Part shown: positions 1 to 8,952 of the stretch, piece by piece
How the letters are laid out: each line of letters starts with the position of its first letter
How positions within the stretch are numbered: position 1 is the stretch's first letter
DNA from: Paenibacillus montaniterrae
Lineage (GTDB): Bacteria > Bacillota > Bacilli > Paenibacillales > Paenibacillaceae
DNA length: 64,000 nt
Direction: 5' to 3'
NCBI RefSeq assembly: GCF_018403185.1
Contig: NZ_BOSE01000007.1
Span: 186,001-250,000 of the forward strand
Notes under the pieces: generated by a model
What the model saw: the letters and a program-made list of their open reading frames with translations, nothing else
Database searches by the model: none
What the model was told of the DNA's origin: nothing
Position numbers and translations under genes: made by a program

Positions 1-1550
1 TCAATTCGGAAGAACATATCGCCTGTACGGCGGATAAAATAGTCGACTGGCTTAGCCGTCATTTCATACTCAAGCGAGTACTTAAGCATGATCGCCTGCA
101 AGCTGGACAGCTTGAATTTCGCTCCCCATTCCAGCGCCTCCGGCATTAAGCTGTAAATGATTTCGATGTTGGTGCCATAACGATGCGCCAGCGCTGCAGC
201 CACTTCCTTCTCCAAGCCGAGCTTGATGCCTTCTGCAATTTTCTTTTCCATATAAGCGGGCATACGGCTGGAGCCGCCAAAGTCGCCGCCAGAAATCGGA
301 ATGTTGCGGGTTGAAGTATGCGCCGAATTGACCTGCTTGCCTTCCTTTTGCAGCAGCTCTACTGTCTTGTTAACGACATCCTCTGCCATTTTGCGGTAGC
401 CGGTCAGCTTGCCGCCAGCAATGGAAATCAACCCTGAGTCAGAGACGAAAATTTCATCACGACGCGAAATTTCCGAAGGCGACTTGCCTTCCTCATGAAT
501 CAGCGGACGCAAGCCGGCCCAGCTTGATTCTATATCCTGCTCTGTCAGCTTCAAGCTTGGGAACATATTGTTGGCCGCATTTAGCAGGTAGCTGCGATCC
601 TCAGCCGTCGTTAATGGGTTGCTCGTATCCCCTGTGTAATTAGTATCGGTTGTTCCGAAATAAGTTTTGCCTTCACGCGGAATAGCGAATGCCATACGAC
701 CGTCCGGAATATCAAAGTACACCGCCTGTCTAAGCGGGAAGCGCGACTGGTCGAATACAAGGTGCACACCTTTTGTTAAACGCAGCGTTTTCCCTTTTTT
801 CGAGCCATCCAGCTCGCGAATCGTATCTACCCACGGTCCAGCAGCATTAATAATTTTTTGCGCATATAGCTTATACGTTTTCTGCTTGAGCAGATCACGC
901 ACCTCTACGCCAATCAGCTTGCCGGCTTGATCGTACAGCAGCTGCTCAGCCTTGGTGTAATTTACGGCGAGCGAGCCCAGCTCACGCGCTTTTTTCATCA
1001 CTTCTATCGTCAAACGAGCATCATCGGTGCGGTATTCTACATAGTAGCCGCCGCCCTTCATGCCTTCCTTCTTCAACAATGGCTCCTTGGCCAGCGTCTG
1101 CTCAGTGGACAGCATCGAGCGGCGCTCGCTCTTTTTAACCCCTGCAAGAAAATCGTAAACGCGCAAGCCGATTGAAGTCGAAAACTTGCCAAACGTTCCG
1201 CCAGCATAAAGCGGAAGCAGCATCCATTCAGGAGTCGTTACATGCGGTCCATTTTCATAAACGATTTCGCGCTCCTTGCCTACCTCGGCGACAACTCCGA
1301 TTTCGAGCTGCTTAAGATAGCGAAGTCCGCCATGCACAAGCTTCGTTGAGCGGCTTGAGGTTCCGCCAGCAAAATCCTGCATTTCAATTAAGCCAAGCTT
1401 TAGCCCTCTTGTAGCAGCATCAAGCGCAATGCCCGCTCCGGTAATGCCACCGCCAATAACAAGGATATCCAATTGCTGTTTAGCCATTTGCTCCAGCGTT
1501 GCCTCGCGCTGGTACACACTGAATGACTGTGAATTGTTCGTTTTTCCCAT
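1..1550 (-). CDS. glpD: Aerobic glycerol-3-phosphate dehydrogenase, 3' end cut by window edge
   Basis: This is the FAD-dependent membrane-associated enzyme that oxidises glycerol-3-phosphate to dihydroxyacetone phosphate and passes electrons to quinone. About 516 codons are visible and the C-terminus lies beyond the left edge; the family is usually about 550 residues. The N-terminal region has the FAD Rossmann motif VIGGGITGAG followed by GGTSSRSTKLVHGGLRYL, both typical of GlpD. The ATG at 1550 is chosen because AAGGAG (plus-strand 1560-1566) lies just upstream. It is the last visible gene of a glpP-glpK-glpD series and is preceded by a terminator-like leader hairpin. Identity is firm; it is partial only because of the window edge. 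Confidence 0.95.
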   Translation of the reverse strand, partial: MGKTNNSQSFSVYQREATLEQMAKQQLDILVIGGGITGAGIALDAATRGLKLGLIEMQDFAGGTSSRSTKLVHGGLRYLKQLEIGVVAEVGKEREIVYENGPHVTTPEWMLLPLYAGGTFGKFSTSIGLRVYDFLAGVKKSERRSMLSTEQTLAKEPLLKKEGMKGGGYYVEYRTDDARLTIEVMKKARELGSLAVNYTKAEQLLYDQAGKLIGVEVRDLLKQKTYKLYAQKIINAAGPWVDTIRELDGSKKGKTLRLTKGVHLVFDQSRFPLRQAVYFDIPDGRMAFAIPREGKTYFGTTDTNYTGDTSNPLTTAEDRSYLLNAANNMFPSLKLTEQDIESSWAGLRPLIHEEGKSPSEISRRDEIFVSDSGLISIAGGKLTGYRKMAEDVVNKTVELLQKEGKQVNSAHTSTRNIPISGGDFGGSSRMPAYMEKKIAEGIKLGLEKEVAAALAHRYGTNIEIIYSLMPEALEWGAKFKLSSLQAIMLKYSLEYEMTAKPVDYFIRRTGDMFFRI

Positions 1551-1582
1551 ATTCTCATCTCCTTGATCTGTGCAGCCATATA

Positions 1583-1653
1583 AAACAAAAAAGAGAAACC
1601 TTGGAAGCCGTTCACATGAGCTAAAAGCTCGCATGAACGGCATTCGCGGTTTC
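1583..1653 (-). terminator. Leader terminator between glpK and glpD, candidate GlpP antitermination target
   Basis: On the minus strand a long hairpin has outer arms GAAACC/GGTTTC and inner arms around GCCGTTCA...TGAACGGC, followed by TCTTTTTTG. It sits 48 bases after the glpK stop and ends about 33 bases before the glpD start. In Bacillus subtilis GlpP prevents termination at such a hairpin ahead of glpD. glpP is two genes upstream here, so the same control is inferred. Confidence 0.7.
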
Positions 1654-1697
1654 TCCGTGTCTCCAACCATTATTAACTTGTCACGATTATAACATAT

Positions 1698-3188
1698 TTA
1701 CTCACAAAATGCCATCGCTGCTTTTACAGCCCGCAGCCAGCCTTTAAATAATTGCTCGCGCTCCGCCTCCGCCATTTGCGGCAAGAATACGCGGTCGATT
1801 TGACGAAGGGAAGCAAGCTCCTCCTTGCTGCTCCAGAAACCAACAGCCAGGCCAGCCAAATAAGCAGCGCCTATCGCTGTAGATTCATGAATAAGCGGTC
1901 GTTCTATCTGCTTGCCTGTAATATCGCTTTGGAATTGCATGAGGAAATTATTTTGAATTGCTCCGCCATCAACGGACATTTTGTTCAGCTTGTAGCCGGA
2001 ATCCTCTTCCATCACCTGGATAAGCTCGCGCGATTGATACGCCAGCGACTCCAGCACTGCGCGGATAATATGTGCTTTAGTTGTGCCGCGCGTAATGCCG
2101 AACACTGAACCGCGCACATCGCTGTTCCAGTATGGCGTGCCCAAGCCGACGAAAGCTGGAACGACATAGACCCCTTCCGAAGATTGAACGGCTGTTGCCA
2201 ATTCTTCCGTTTCACTGGCAGACTTAATAATTTGAAGTCCGTCGCGCAGCCATTGAATCGCAGCGCCAGCGACAAACACGCTTCCTTCAAGTGCATACTC
2301 CAGCTTGCCGTCAACCTCCCAAGCAACCGTCGTAAGCAAGCCGTGCTTGGAGGCAATCGCCTTATCGCCGGTATTCATCAGCATAAAGCAGCCTGTGCCG
2401 TACGTATTTTTCGTATCGCCTTTTTGGAAGGCCTGCTGACCAAACAATGCTGCCTGCTGATCGCCAGCTGCGCCTGCAATAGCAATTGCACGCCCTAAAA
2501 TAGCTTCATCAGTATAGCCGTAAATTTCTGAGGACGATTTCACTTCTGGCAGCAGGCTCGCGGGAACGCCAAGCCATTGCAGCAGCTGCTCATCCCAGCG
2601 ACGCTGATGAATATTAAACATCAGTGTACGGGAAGCATTGGATACATCGGTAACATGCACCTTGCCGCCTGTCAGCTTCCAGATAAGCCATGTTTCGATC
2701 GTGCCAAACAGCAGCTTGCCTTGCTCAGCCTGCTCGCGTGCTCCTTCAACATGATCCAGCACCCACTTTACCTTCGTACCTGAGAAATATGGATCAATGA
2801 CCAGTCCTGTCTTTTCCTGGAAATCGCTTTCATAGCCCTGCTGCTTTAGCTGCTCGCAAATGCCAGCGCTTTGTTTGGACTGCCATACTAATCCGTTATA
2901 TATGGGCTGCCCGGTTTCTTTATGCCAAATTACTGTCGTTTCGCGTTGATTCGTAATGCCGATCCCTTGTATCGCTTCAGGACTTACCGCTGCCTTTTGC
3001 AGAACCTGGCGCATAACACGCAAGACGGACCGCCAAATAAACTCAGCATCTACCTCAACATGCCCTGGATGCGGATATTTAAGAGGAAGCTCCTCCTGCT
3101 CAATCGCAGTAATTTCACCCTGTTGATTAACTAGTATAGCTCTTGTGCTTGTCGTTCCCTGATCGATCGACATCATATATTGTGTCAA
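1698..3188 (-). CDS. glpK: Glycerol kinase
   Basis: Phosphorylates glycerol to sn-glycerol-3-phosphate with ATP in the cytoplasm. It has 496 residues, the usual FGGY-kinase length. Visible marks are the N-terminal SIDQGTTSTRA phosphate loop, GITNQRETT, PYFSGTK, GAAGDQQAALFGQ and a C-terminal DGGAIQNNFLMQ segment. KHGLLTTVAW contains the histidine that HPr phosphorylates in enterococcal GlpK, so PTS stimulation is plausible. The start is TTG: AAGGAGG lies at correct spacing, and the next ATG pair is about 19 bases from it. glpP ends 27 bases upstream. No glpF permease gene lies between glpP and glpK. Confidence 0.96.
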   Translation of the reverse strand: MTQYMMSIDQGTTSTRAILVNQQGEITAIEQEELPLKYPHPGHVEVDAEFIWRSVLRVMRQVLQKAAVSPEAIQGIGITNQRETTVIWHKETGQPIYNGLVWQSKQSAGICEQLKQQGYESDFQEKTGLVIDPYFSGTKVKWVLDHVEGAREQAEQGKLLFGTIETWLIWKLTGGKVHVTDVSNASRTLMFNIHQRRWDEQLLQWLGVPASLLPEVKSSSEIYGYTDEAILGRAIAIAGAAGDQQAALFGQQAFQKGDTKNTYGTGCFMLMNTGDKAIASKHGLLTTVAWEVDGKLEYALEGSVFVAGAAIQWLRDGLQIIKSASETEELATAVQSSEGVYVVPAFVGLGTPYWNSDVRGSVFGITRGTTKAHIIRAVLESLAYQSRELIQVMEEDSGYKLNKMSVDGGAIQNNFLMQFQSDITGKQIERPLIHESTAIGAAYLAGLAVGFWSSKEELASLRQIDRVFLPQMAEAEREQLFKGWLRAVKAAMAFCE

Positions 3189-3215
3189 ACGAACTCCTCC
3201 TTCTGCTTTCCCAAA

Positions 3216-3776
3216 TTAACGATACGTCCATAGCTCCTTGCGAGAGGTTGTAATCGCTGTCGCTCCAGCATCAAGCGCTTCGTGAATATGCTGATGAGTC
3301 TTGATCAAGCCTCCTGCAATAACGGGAATGCCTGTTTGCTGCTTAACCTCCTGAATTGCTTCAGGAATGATGCCAGGCAGCACCTCGATAAAATCAGGAC
3401 TAGACTTTTCAATCATGCGGTAGCTTCGCTCCATCGCATCACTGTCGATCAAAAACATGCGCTGAATGGCAATCAAGCCGCGCTGCTTTGTACGCATAAC
3501 TACACTGGCTCTTGTGGAGATGATGCCAGCAGGCTGGATGGTCTGACACAAAAAGTCTGCGGCATACTCATCATTTTTCAAGCCATCAATTAAGTCGGCA
3601 TGCAAAAAAACCTGCTTATTGTGTGCTTTAGCGAGATCGACAACGCTCTTCAGTTGTCCAATATGTCCGCCGAGCAGTACCATGTGCTGAAGCGGTGAGG
3701 CAATGACCGATTCAACATCCTTGATTTTACTTACTGCTGGCAGGACAGACTGATTTAGCTGGTGCCCGCTCATCAT
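3216..3776 (-). CDS. glpP: Glycerol uptake operon antiterminator
   Basis: GlpP is an RNA-binding antiterminator that, with glycerol-3-phosphate bound, lets transcription pass leader terminators of glp genes. The 186 residues match the family length and show GlpP segments such as VFLHADLIDGL, GIISTRASVV and IPVIAGGLI. The fold is a TIM-barrel-like phosphate-binding protein. Start ATG-ATG with AAGGAGAGG directly upstream. It is the promoter-proximal gene of glpP-glpK-glpD. Confidence 0.93.
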   Translation of the reverse strand: MMSGHQLNQSVLPAVSKIKDVESVIASPLQHMVLLGGHIGQLKSVVDLAKAHNKQVFLHADLIDGLKNDEYAADFLCQTIQPAGIISTRASVVMRTKQRGLIAIQRMFLIDSDAMERSYRMIEKSSPDFIEVLPGIIPEAIQEVKQQTGIPVIAGGLIKTHQHIHEALDAGATAITTSRKELWTYR

Positions 3777-3895
3777 TTCCTCTCCTTTTTCTTGCTGTTC
3801 AGTTAATATGGTTGAGTTAATGGTTGCGACAAGAATATGGGATTAATCATGCAGCATGGAATTGTGAAAATGCTGTCATAACTTTATTTCTCAAT

Positions 3896-3925
3896 ATTAT
3901 GAACGTTTTCTGCTTGCTGCGTCAA
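3896..3925 (-). promoter_or_regulatory. Candidate glpP promoter
   Basis: On the minus strand TTGACG, an 18-base spacer and CATAAT lie about 120 bases upstream of glpP, right after the stop codon of the oxidoreductase gene. A cre-like site sits inside the spacer. Assigned by eye only. Confidence 0.4.
3898..3911 (-). promoter_or_regulatory. cre-like site in the glpP promoter
   Basis: Minus-strand AGAAAACGTTCATA matches the CcpA consensus TGWAANCGNTNWCA at 12 of 14 positions with the central CG kept. It overlaps the putative -35/-10 spacer. Catabolite repression of glp genes by CcpA is known in Bacillus; the assignment here is inference. Confidence 0.35.
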
Positions 3926-3928
3926 GTT

Positions 3929-5086
3929 TTAATGTGTTCCAGAAACATCGAGTGTAACGTTATGGACATTTTTCTTAAATGTAGATTGATCGATTCTTTC
4001 TTTAAGCTTTTCATAAAACAAATCTTCATCAAAAGGAATATCAACCCAGCTATCCGTCCAGGCAGAGAGATGCATCGCATTGGATATCGTTAGACCCTTA
4101 ATGCCTTCTACGCCAGGTGCAATCAGCTTGGTGCCGTGCAGGATCGCGTTCACCCAGTCGTTCATAATTCCAATATGCTGGCTGTTGTCGCCTGGCGTAG
4201 GAATTTCACATTTCCAGCACTCAGGACTGCCAAAGCCGCCTTTAAACTCTCGATTAAATTCTCTTTCGGAAACACGCAGGCGCCAAAACGTTAGCTTATC
4301 ATCCTCAATCACTACTTTTCCACGGTCACCGCTAACTTCCAATCTGTTGGTGCCCGGTGCTTCTCCTGTAGTTGTGACAAATAAGCCTGTAGCCCCGTTT
4401 TCATATTCGACATAAGCAGTAACATCGTCTTCAACTTCAATATTATGATACTTGCCAAAGGACATGAAAGCGCGTACTCTTTTGGGCATGCCGTACATCC
4501 ATTGCCATAAGTCGAGCTGATGCGGATCTTGATTAAGCAGCACTCCGCCGCCTTCGCCAGACCAGGTAGCCCGCCATCCGCCTGCGTCATAGTAGCTTTG
4601 CGGTCGATACCAATTTGTTATAATCCAGATCGATCTTTTCAGATCTCCAAGCTCTCCTGAATCGATAAGATCTTTAAGCTTTTGATACACTGGATTTGTT
4701 CTCTGGTTGTACATAATGGCAAATACTTTATCGCTTTGCTGCGCAACCTCATTCATTTCTCTGACAGCCTTCGTATAAACTCCCGCAGGCTTCTCAATAA
4801 GGGTATGGTAGCCATAATTCAGCGCCTGAATCGCCAATCCAGGGTGATCATAATGAGTTGTAGCGACTAACACGGCATCAAAGGCTTGGGATTGAAAAAA
4901 TGCATCTGCTTGATCAAACCGTTGAACGCGATCGCCAAAGCTTTGCTTGGCCCACTCCAATCTTTCCGCATTAATGTCGCATACCGCAGTTAGCTCAGCA
5001 TTGGGCACCTTCCCTGCCACAATATTTTTGGCATGGCTTGTGCCCATGCCTCCGATCCCGATAATGCCAATCCGTACCTTTTCCAT
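3929..5086 (-). CDS. Gfo/Idh/MocA family oxidoreductase
   Basis: A 385-residue NAD(P)-dependent sugar or polyol dehydrogenase-like protein. The Rossmann motif GIIGIGGMGTSH is at the N-terminus and the family EKP motif (HTLIEKPAGV) is near residue 95. GGVLLNQDPHQLDLWQW, around residue 185, carries the HxxD pair typical of the catalytic domain. AGGAGGAGAG precedes the ATG. It follows a sugar isomerase-like gene with a 16-base gap, so the two are probably co-transcribed and act on one substrate, opposite an AraC regulator. The substrate cannot be told from sequence. Confidence 0.85.
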   Translation of the reverse strand: MEKVRIGIIGIGGMGTSHAKNIVAGKVPNAELTAVCDINAERLEWAKQSFGDRVQRFDQADAFFQSQAFDAVLVATTHYDHPGLAIQALNYGYHTLIEKPAGVYTKAVREMNEVAQQSDKVFAIMYNQRTNPVYQKLKDLIDSGELGDLKRSIWIITNWYRPQSYYDAGGWRATWSGEGGGVLLNQDPHQLDLWQWMYGMPKRVRAFMSFGKYHNIEVEDDVTAYVEYENGATGLFVTTTGEAPGTNRLEVSGDRGKVVIEDDKLTFWRLRVSEREFNREFKGGFGSPECWKCEIPTPGDNSQHIGIMNDWVNAILHGTKLIAPGVEGIKGLTISNAMHLSAWTDSWVDIPFDEDLFYEKLKERIDQSTFKKNVHNVTLDVSGTH

Positions 5087-5102
5087 ACAAGCTCTCCTCC
5101 TA

Positions 5103-5960
5103 CTAGTTCTCGATTTTATTTAACAGCTTTTTCAACGCCTGGACTGCAATTGCGAAGCTTCTTGCGCCGCCTTCGGGCAAATCAAAGCCAGGAGAATGAG
5201 GCTCCAGTGCTGCAAATCCTGTGAAATTGCCCAAATGAGGCTCAAGCGATAAAAATCCTTCATAGCCACTGCGATATAACTGGCTTAAAATCTCTTCAAC
5301 AGCACCGTCACCTTCTCCTGCGGGCACTACATGATGATCGCTATAAACGGCATCCTTAACATGGATATATGCAACATAATCCTTAAGCAGTTCGTACGCA
5401 TCCGGATAATTTTTCACATCGCATTGGACAAAATTTGCAAAGTCAAATATTGCTTTCACTTGATCAGAATTCATGCTTTTAATCAGATCAAGGCATCTTT
5501 CCGGCGTATCCCCGTATATCCCTTTTTCATTTTCATGAAGAAGAATGACGCCGCTTCCTTCTGCTGCTTTTACAAACTGTTTCCAGCGGTCAATAACTTG
5601 CTCTCGATACGCTTCTGGCTGCGCTCCATCTGGAATAAAGAAGCTAAACATTCGGATGTAGCGACATTCCATAATTTTCGCAACCTCTAACGTATGCTTG
5701 AACAGCTCCAGGTGCGGTTCAAAATCGTCGGTAATGCCGATCTTGCCTAGCGGAGAACCGACTGCGGAAAGCTTAAATCCTCTTGCATCAAGCCGGCTCT
5801 TAATCCCTCTCACTTCATCGAGCGTGTAATAGACAAGATTTTTCCCGTCCACGCCCCTCATTTCAATATACTTAATGCCATGCTGGTCCAATACATCCAT
5901 CTGCGTGTTTAAATTAGCGTCAATTTCATCTGCGAATGCCGACAACATAAATTTGGTCAT
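5103..5960 (-). CDS. Sugar phosphate isomerase/epimerase (xylose isomerase-like TIM barrel)
   Basis: A TIM-barrel protein of the AP-endonuclease-2/xylose isomerase superfamily, about 285 residues. LSAFADEID near the start, LLHENEKGIYGD, FDFANFVQC, YIHVKDA and FLSLEPHL supply the metal ligands and acid residues expected of IolE/Hyi-like isomerases. The frame stays open to a GTG at 6011, but I use the ATG at 5960, where the family N-terminus begins and GAGAGG lies upstream. Paired with the downstream dehydrogenase-like gene. Substrate unknown. Confidence 0.8.
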   Translation of the reverse strand: MTKFMLSAFADEIDANLNTQMDVLDQHGIKYIEMRGVDGKNLVYYTLDEVRGIKSRLDARGFKLSAVGSPLGKIGITDDFEPHLELFKHTLEVAKIMECRYIRMFSFFIPDGAQPEAYREQVIDRWKQFVKAAEGSGVILLHENEKGIYGDTPERCLDLIKSMNSDQVKAIFDFANFVQCDVKNYPDAYELLKDYVAYIHVKDAVYSDHHVVPAGEGDGAVEEILSQLYRSGYEGFLSLEPHLGNFTGFAALEPHSPGFDLPEGGARSFAIAVQALKKLLNKIEN

Positions 5961-6158
5961 AAGCTGCCAACCTCTCTTTTTTGGAATTTTGCTGAGCGGG
6001 TTTTCAGACACGCCCTAGCATATCTTTAATTAATTTGAATTTTATAGCAACTCAAGCTTTTGTTCATTGTATTTATTGCGCAATACATTGCAAATATTGC
6101 TTTTTTCGGATTGAAGAAGTTGGTGACATTCAATAGAATGAATATAGAGGTGGTAGTT
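5961..6158. other. Divergent control region between isomerase gene and AraC regulator
   Basis: An AT-rich stretch of about 200 bases between two divergent genes. It must hold both promoters, but I could not place a convincing -35/-10 pair or operator. The regulator most likely acts here. Confidence 0.4.
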
Positions 6159-6995
6159 ATGGACAACCAAATACAGCGCTATCATAGCAATCATTTTTCT
6201 TTGTTTCATACAGTAACCGATGCTCCCAACGATGTTACGACGCATTTGCATGACTGCTATGAATTGTTTTATTTCATTTCCGGAGATCTTACCTATTATA
6301 TAGAAGGGCAAGCGTACAAGCTTTGTCCCAATGATTTGATCCTGACAAATTCAAGAGAGCTGCATCGCATTGTCTTTAACTCCAAGTGTCGTTATGAAAG
6401 AAAATTTATCCACTTTAAGCCGGAGTACATCTCCTCCTTCCAGACGGGAGAGTACAATACGCTCTATTATTTAGAAAATAGAAAGCTGGGCTATTTTAAT
6501 CGAATCCCTGCAAAGGATGTTATGGAATACAAAATAGATGAGCTGTGGGGGCAAATTGAAAAAGCTGCGCTGGAGTCCTCTCCAGAAAGTGGAATGATGA
6601 TGAAGGCTATATTTGTGCAAATGCTGATTACAATTAATAAAATTTTCGCAAAATACGATCATTCACATGTGGATCATCGCAAGTATGATCATAAAATCGT
6701 CGCGATACTGGAGTATATTAATAAAAACCTCGAAGAAAAAATTTCACTGGATATACTGCAGCAAAAATTTTACGTCAACAAATATTACCTTTGCCACATC
6801 TTTAAGCTAAGCACCGGCTTTACCGTATTCGAATATATCACCTATAAAAGAATTATGAGAGCATCAGAGCTCCTTATGTCCGGCATGCCGGCGCTCGATA
6901 CAGCTCATGCCGTTGGCTATAGCGACTACTCAACTTTTTATAAAGCATTCAAGGGTATTACTGGGTATACTCCTAAGCATTATTATCGAAATTAA
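6159..6995 (+). CDS. AraC family transcriptional regulator
   Basis: A 278-residue regulator with an N-terminal cupin-like sensing domain (HLHDCYELFYFISGD) and a C-terminal double helix-turn-helix: IVAILEYINKNLEEKISL and YLCHIFKLSTG for the first helix set, AHAVGYSDYSTFYKAFK and GYTPKHYY for the second. The frame extends upstream, but the ATG at 6159 has AGAGGTGG seven bases before it. It is divergent from the oxidoreductase/isomerase pair and probably controls it in response to a sugar. The gene runs into a hairpin-rich repeat array with a T-tract that could end its transcript. Confidence 0.88.
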   Translation: MDNQIQRYHSNHFSLFHTVTDAPNDVTTHLHDCYELFYFISGDLTYYIEGQAYKLCPNDLILTNSRELHRIVFNSKCRYERKFIHFKPEYISSFQTGEYNTLYYLENRKLGYFNRIPAKDVMEYKIDELWGQIEKAALESSPESGMMMKAIFVQMLITINKIFAKYDHSHVDHRKYDHKIVAILEYINKNLEEKISLDILQQKFYVNKYYLCHIFKLSTGFTVFEYITYKRIMRASELLMSGMPALDTAHAVGYSDYSTFYKAFKGITGYTPKHYYRN

Positions 6996-7012
6996 GTGGC
7001 GCGGCTGCTTGA

Positions 7013-7108
7013 TCAGCGCTACGGAGTAAAGCATCCTCAGCGCTCCGGAGCAATGCATCCTCAGCGCTCCGGAGCAAAGCATCCTCAGCGCTCCGGAGCA
7101 AAGCATCC
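7013..7108 (+). repeat. 24-bp tandem repeat, four copies (element A head)
   Basis: Four consecutive 24-base units of the form TCAGCGCTCCGGAGCAAAGC plus ATCC start at 7013, 7037, 7061 and 7085. They are identical apart from a few single-base changes. The unit is the left arm of element A, so the array is an expansion of that arm. Confidence 0.95.
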
Positions 7109-7436
7109 TCCAGTCGCTTTTTAAATCGTAATGCTCTTATTTTAATTTTATAGGTAGCATTACGATGTTAAAGGCGACACACTTCGTTTTTCAGCGCTCC
7201 GGAGCAAAACATCCTCAAGTCGCTTTTTAAATCGTAATGCTCTTATTTTATTTTTATAGGTAGCATTACGATGTTAAAGGCGACACACTTCGTTTTTCAG
7301 CGCTCCGGAGCAATGCATCCTCCAGTCGCTTTTTAAATCGTAATGCTCTTATTTTATTTTTATAGGTAGCATTACGATGTTAAAGGCGACACACTTCGTT
7401 TTTCGGATGCTTTGCTCCTCCGCTGGAGCTTTTTTT
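7085..7436 (+). repeat. Element A array A1: three tandem 106-bp hairpin units
   Basis: Units begin at 7085, 7191 and 7297, an exact 106-base period. Each has the head (CAGCGCTCCGGAGC) and an inner stem whose arms are ATCGTAATGC and GCATTACGAT, flanked by GTCGCTTTTT and AAAGGCGAC. Only the last unit carries the closing arm GGATGCTTTGCTCC, followed by a T-run, so three heads share one tail. The T-run makes it terminator-like on the plus strand, after the araC-type gene. Confidence 0.93.
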
Positions 7437-7440
7437 AGGG

Positions 7441-7589
7441 CAGGAGCAAGTAGCTTGGATGATAGTAGAAAACAAGGAGCTTAGCGTAGGCAAAAGCTAC
7501 GTGAGCACCGGAAATTTCGGCTGAGTTTCATATTCGACGTCGAATACGCTACAACGCCCAGCATCGTCATCAAAGTCCAGCTTTTGAAC
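7441..7589 (+). repeat. Element B copy B1 (left end replaced by element A)
   Basis: A diverged copy of the 168-base element. It lacks the left GTTCAAAAG end because it is joined directly to the tail of A1. It keeps the inner stem GCGTAGG/GCTACGT, the palindrome ATTCGACGTCGAAT, and the right end ATCGTCATCAAAGTC...TTTTGAAC. Confidence 0.85.
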
Positions 7590-7606
7590 TTCCCCTTCCA
7601 ATAAGA

Positions 7607-7774
7607 GTTCAAAAGCTGGGCTTTCAGGACCAAGAAGCTTGGACGCTAGTAGAAAATGAGGAGCGCAGCGTAGGCAAAATGCTACGTGAGCACCGGAAAT
7701 TTCGCTAGCGTTCAAGATTCGCCGCCGAATCCGCCACAGAGCAGATCATCGTCATCAAAGTCCGGCTTTTGAAC
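7607..7774 (+). repeat. Element B copy B2 (168 bp, stem type 1)
   Basis: A full copy with ends GTTCAAAAG...CTTTTGAAC and type 1 arms CTTGGACGCTAG and CTAGCGTTCAAG. Its right end stops four bases short of the stop codon of the GH8 gene. Confidence 0.95.
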
Positions 7775-7778
7775 TTAC

Positions 7779-8915
7779 CTATAAATAGATGCGATAGTTG
7801 CCGCTTAGCGCTAGAATTGCAAACATATACAAGCAATTATCGTAGTAGCGGCGCTCGCCTGTTCTTACAGGTGTATTCCACAGCAGCTCGACTGCCGCTT
7901 TAGCTGTCGCTTCATTGCTCGCCGCCAGTGATGCCTGTGCATTTGTTGCAAGCAGGCCTACTGGGTGCAGCGATTTTTCCTCAAACGGCTCTCCTTCAAT
8001 TGTATATCTGCTATAATCGTCAGGCTGCTTGTCAGCGAAGAAGGCTTGAATACGGTCAGCGATATCGCGCTGACGCGGATCGACGCCAAACCAGGCATAA
8101 TCGAGCCCAATATTTGCTGCCACGCGGTATGAGTCGCTAAAGAAGTGACCAAAACCGCGAATATGATTCGGCGTTCCGTCATAATGCGCATATTCTGCTG
8201 CCAGCCCTGTAACAGGATGACAGCTAATATCGATATAATCGCGACTTGCCTGAGCTGCTTCCTTCCAGAAATTTCGATCCTCCTCATACGCCCATAATGC
8301 AAACAGCTCATAAAAATGCGGTAAATGGTACGACGGATCGGAGAACTCAACCTCCGGCACAAATTTAATCAGCTTGTTGTCGGGATTCCACATAGGAAAG
8401 CCCGGAGGCTGCTGATGCAGGCAGGTGTGCAAAATATCTTTCGCTTGCTGGCTGTAATTGTACGGTGCTTCACGGTCTCCCCAACGCTTGCTGGCAAAAA
8501 ACAATGCCAGCGCAAAATATTCTTCGCCATCAGGCGCAGGTCCTTGCGCATTTCGCGTGCCGTCTGGCTGGCACGACCAGGCAAAATAGCCTTTATGAAG
8601 ACCTTCGGTCATATACATGAAGCTGTACGTCCAATTCCACAGCTTGTCGAAAATGTCCTGGCGATCGTACTGCACCGCCATCATCATCCCGTAGGACATC
8701 CCCTCTGAACGAACATCTAAATTGCCCGTATCCAGCAAATAGCCTTTGTCTTCGCTCAGCTCATAGTAGATTTTAGTCGCTTCATGATCACCAAACAATG
8801 CATCCCATGTGTCCTGCACCTTTTTCGCGATTTCCTCTTCATTGTAGCCATACTCTGCAAACAAGTTGCGGTAATGCCCTGTATAATAAGCCCCTTGGTT
8901 CATTGATACTGTCAT
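7779..8915 (-). CDS. rex: GH8 reducing-end xylose-releasing exo-oligoxylanase
   Basis: A 378-residue glycoside hydrolase family 8 enzyme without signal peptide, so it is cytoplasmic and acts on imported xylo-oligosaccharides, releasing xylose from the reducing end. DVRSEGMSYGMM puts the general acid at Glu71; FFSDSYRVAANIGLD puts the likely base at Asp261. Both match the Rex-type enzyme of Bacillus halodurans as I recall it. The product fits the upstream LplABC-type importer and YesMN regulators, from which it is separated only by repeats. Repeats flank the gene on both sides, with just 37 bases between its start and element A2. The ribosome site (GGATG) is weak. Confidence 0.88.
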   Translation of the reverse strand: MTVSMNQGAYYTGHYRNLFAEYGYNEEEIAKKVQDTWDALFGDHEATKIYYELSEDKGYLLDTGNLDVRSEGMSYGMMMAVQYDRQDIFDKLWNWTYSFMYMTEGLHKGYFAWSCQPDGTRNAQGPAPDGEEYFALALFFASKRWGDREAPYNYSQQAKDILHTCLHQQPPGFPMWNPDNKLIKFVPEVEFSDPSYHLPHFYELFALWAYEEDRNFWKEAAQASRDYIDISCHPVTGLAAEYAHYDGTPNHIRGFGHFFSDSYRVAANIGLDYAWFGVDPRQRDIADRIQAFFADKQPDDYSRYTIEGEPFEEKSLHPVGLLATNAQASLAASNEATAKAAVELLWNTPVRTGERRYYDNCLYMFAILALSGNYRIYL

Positions 8916-8952
8916 TCGCTATCATCCATTTCTTATAAGTTTGTAAGTTTAG

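Noticed and set aside
7013..7436. Possible CRISPR array
   Set aside because: The 24-bp units are directly adjacent without spacers, and the 106-bp units contain a conserved hairpin, not unique spacers. No cas genes are present.
7497..7715. 72-codon frame on the minus strand, and similar ones at 29756-30016 and 34079-34264
   Set aside because: They lie wholly or partly inside element B copies and show no family resemblance.
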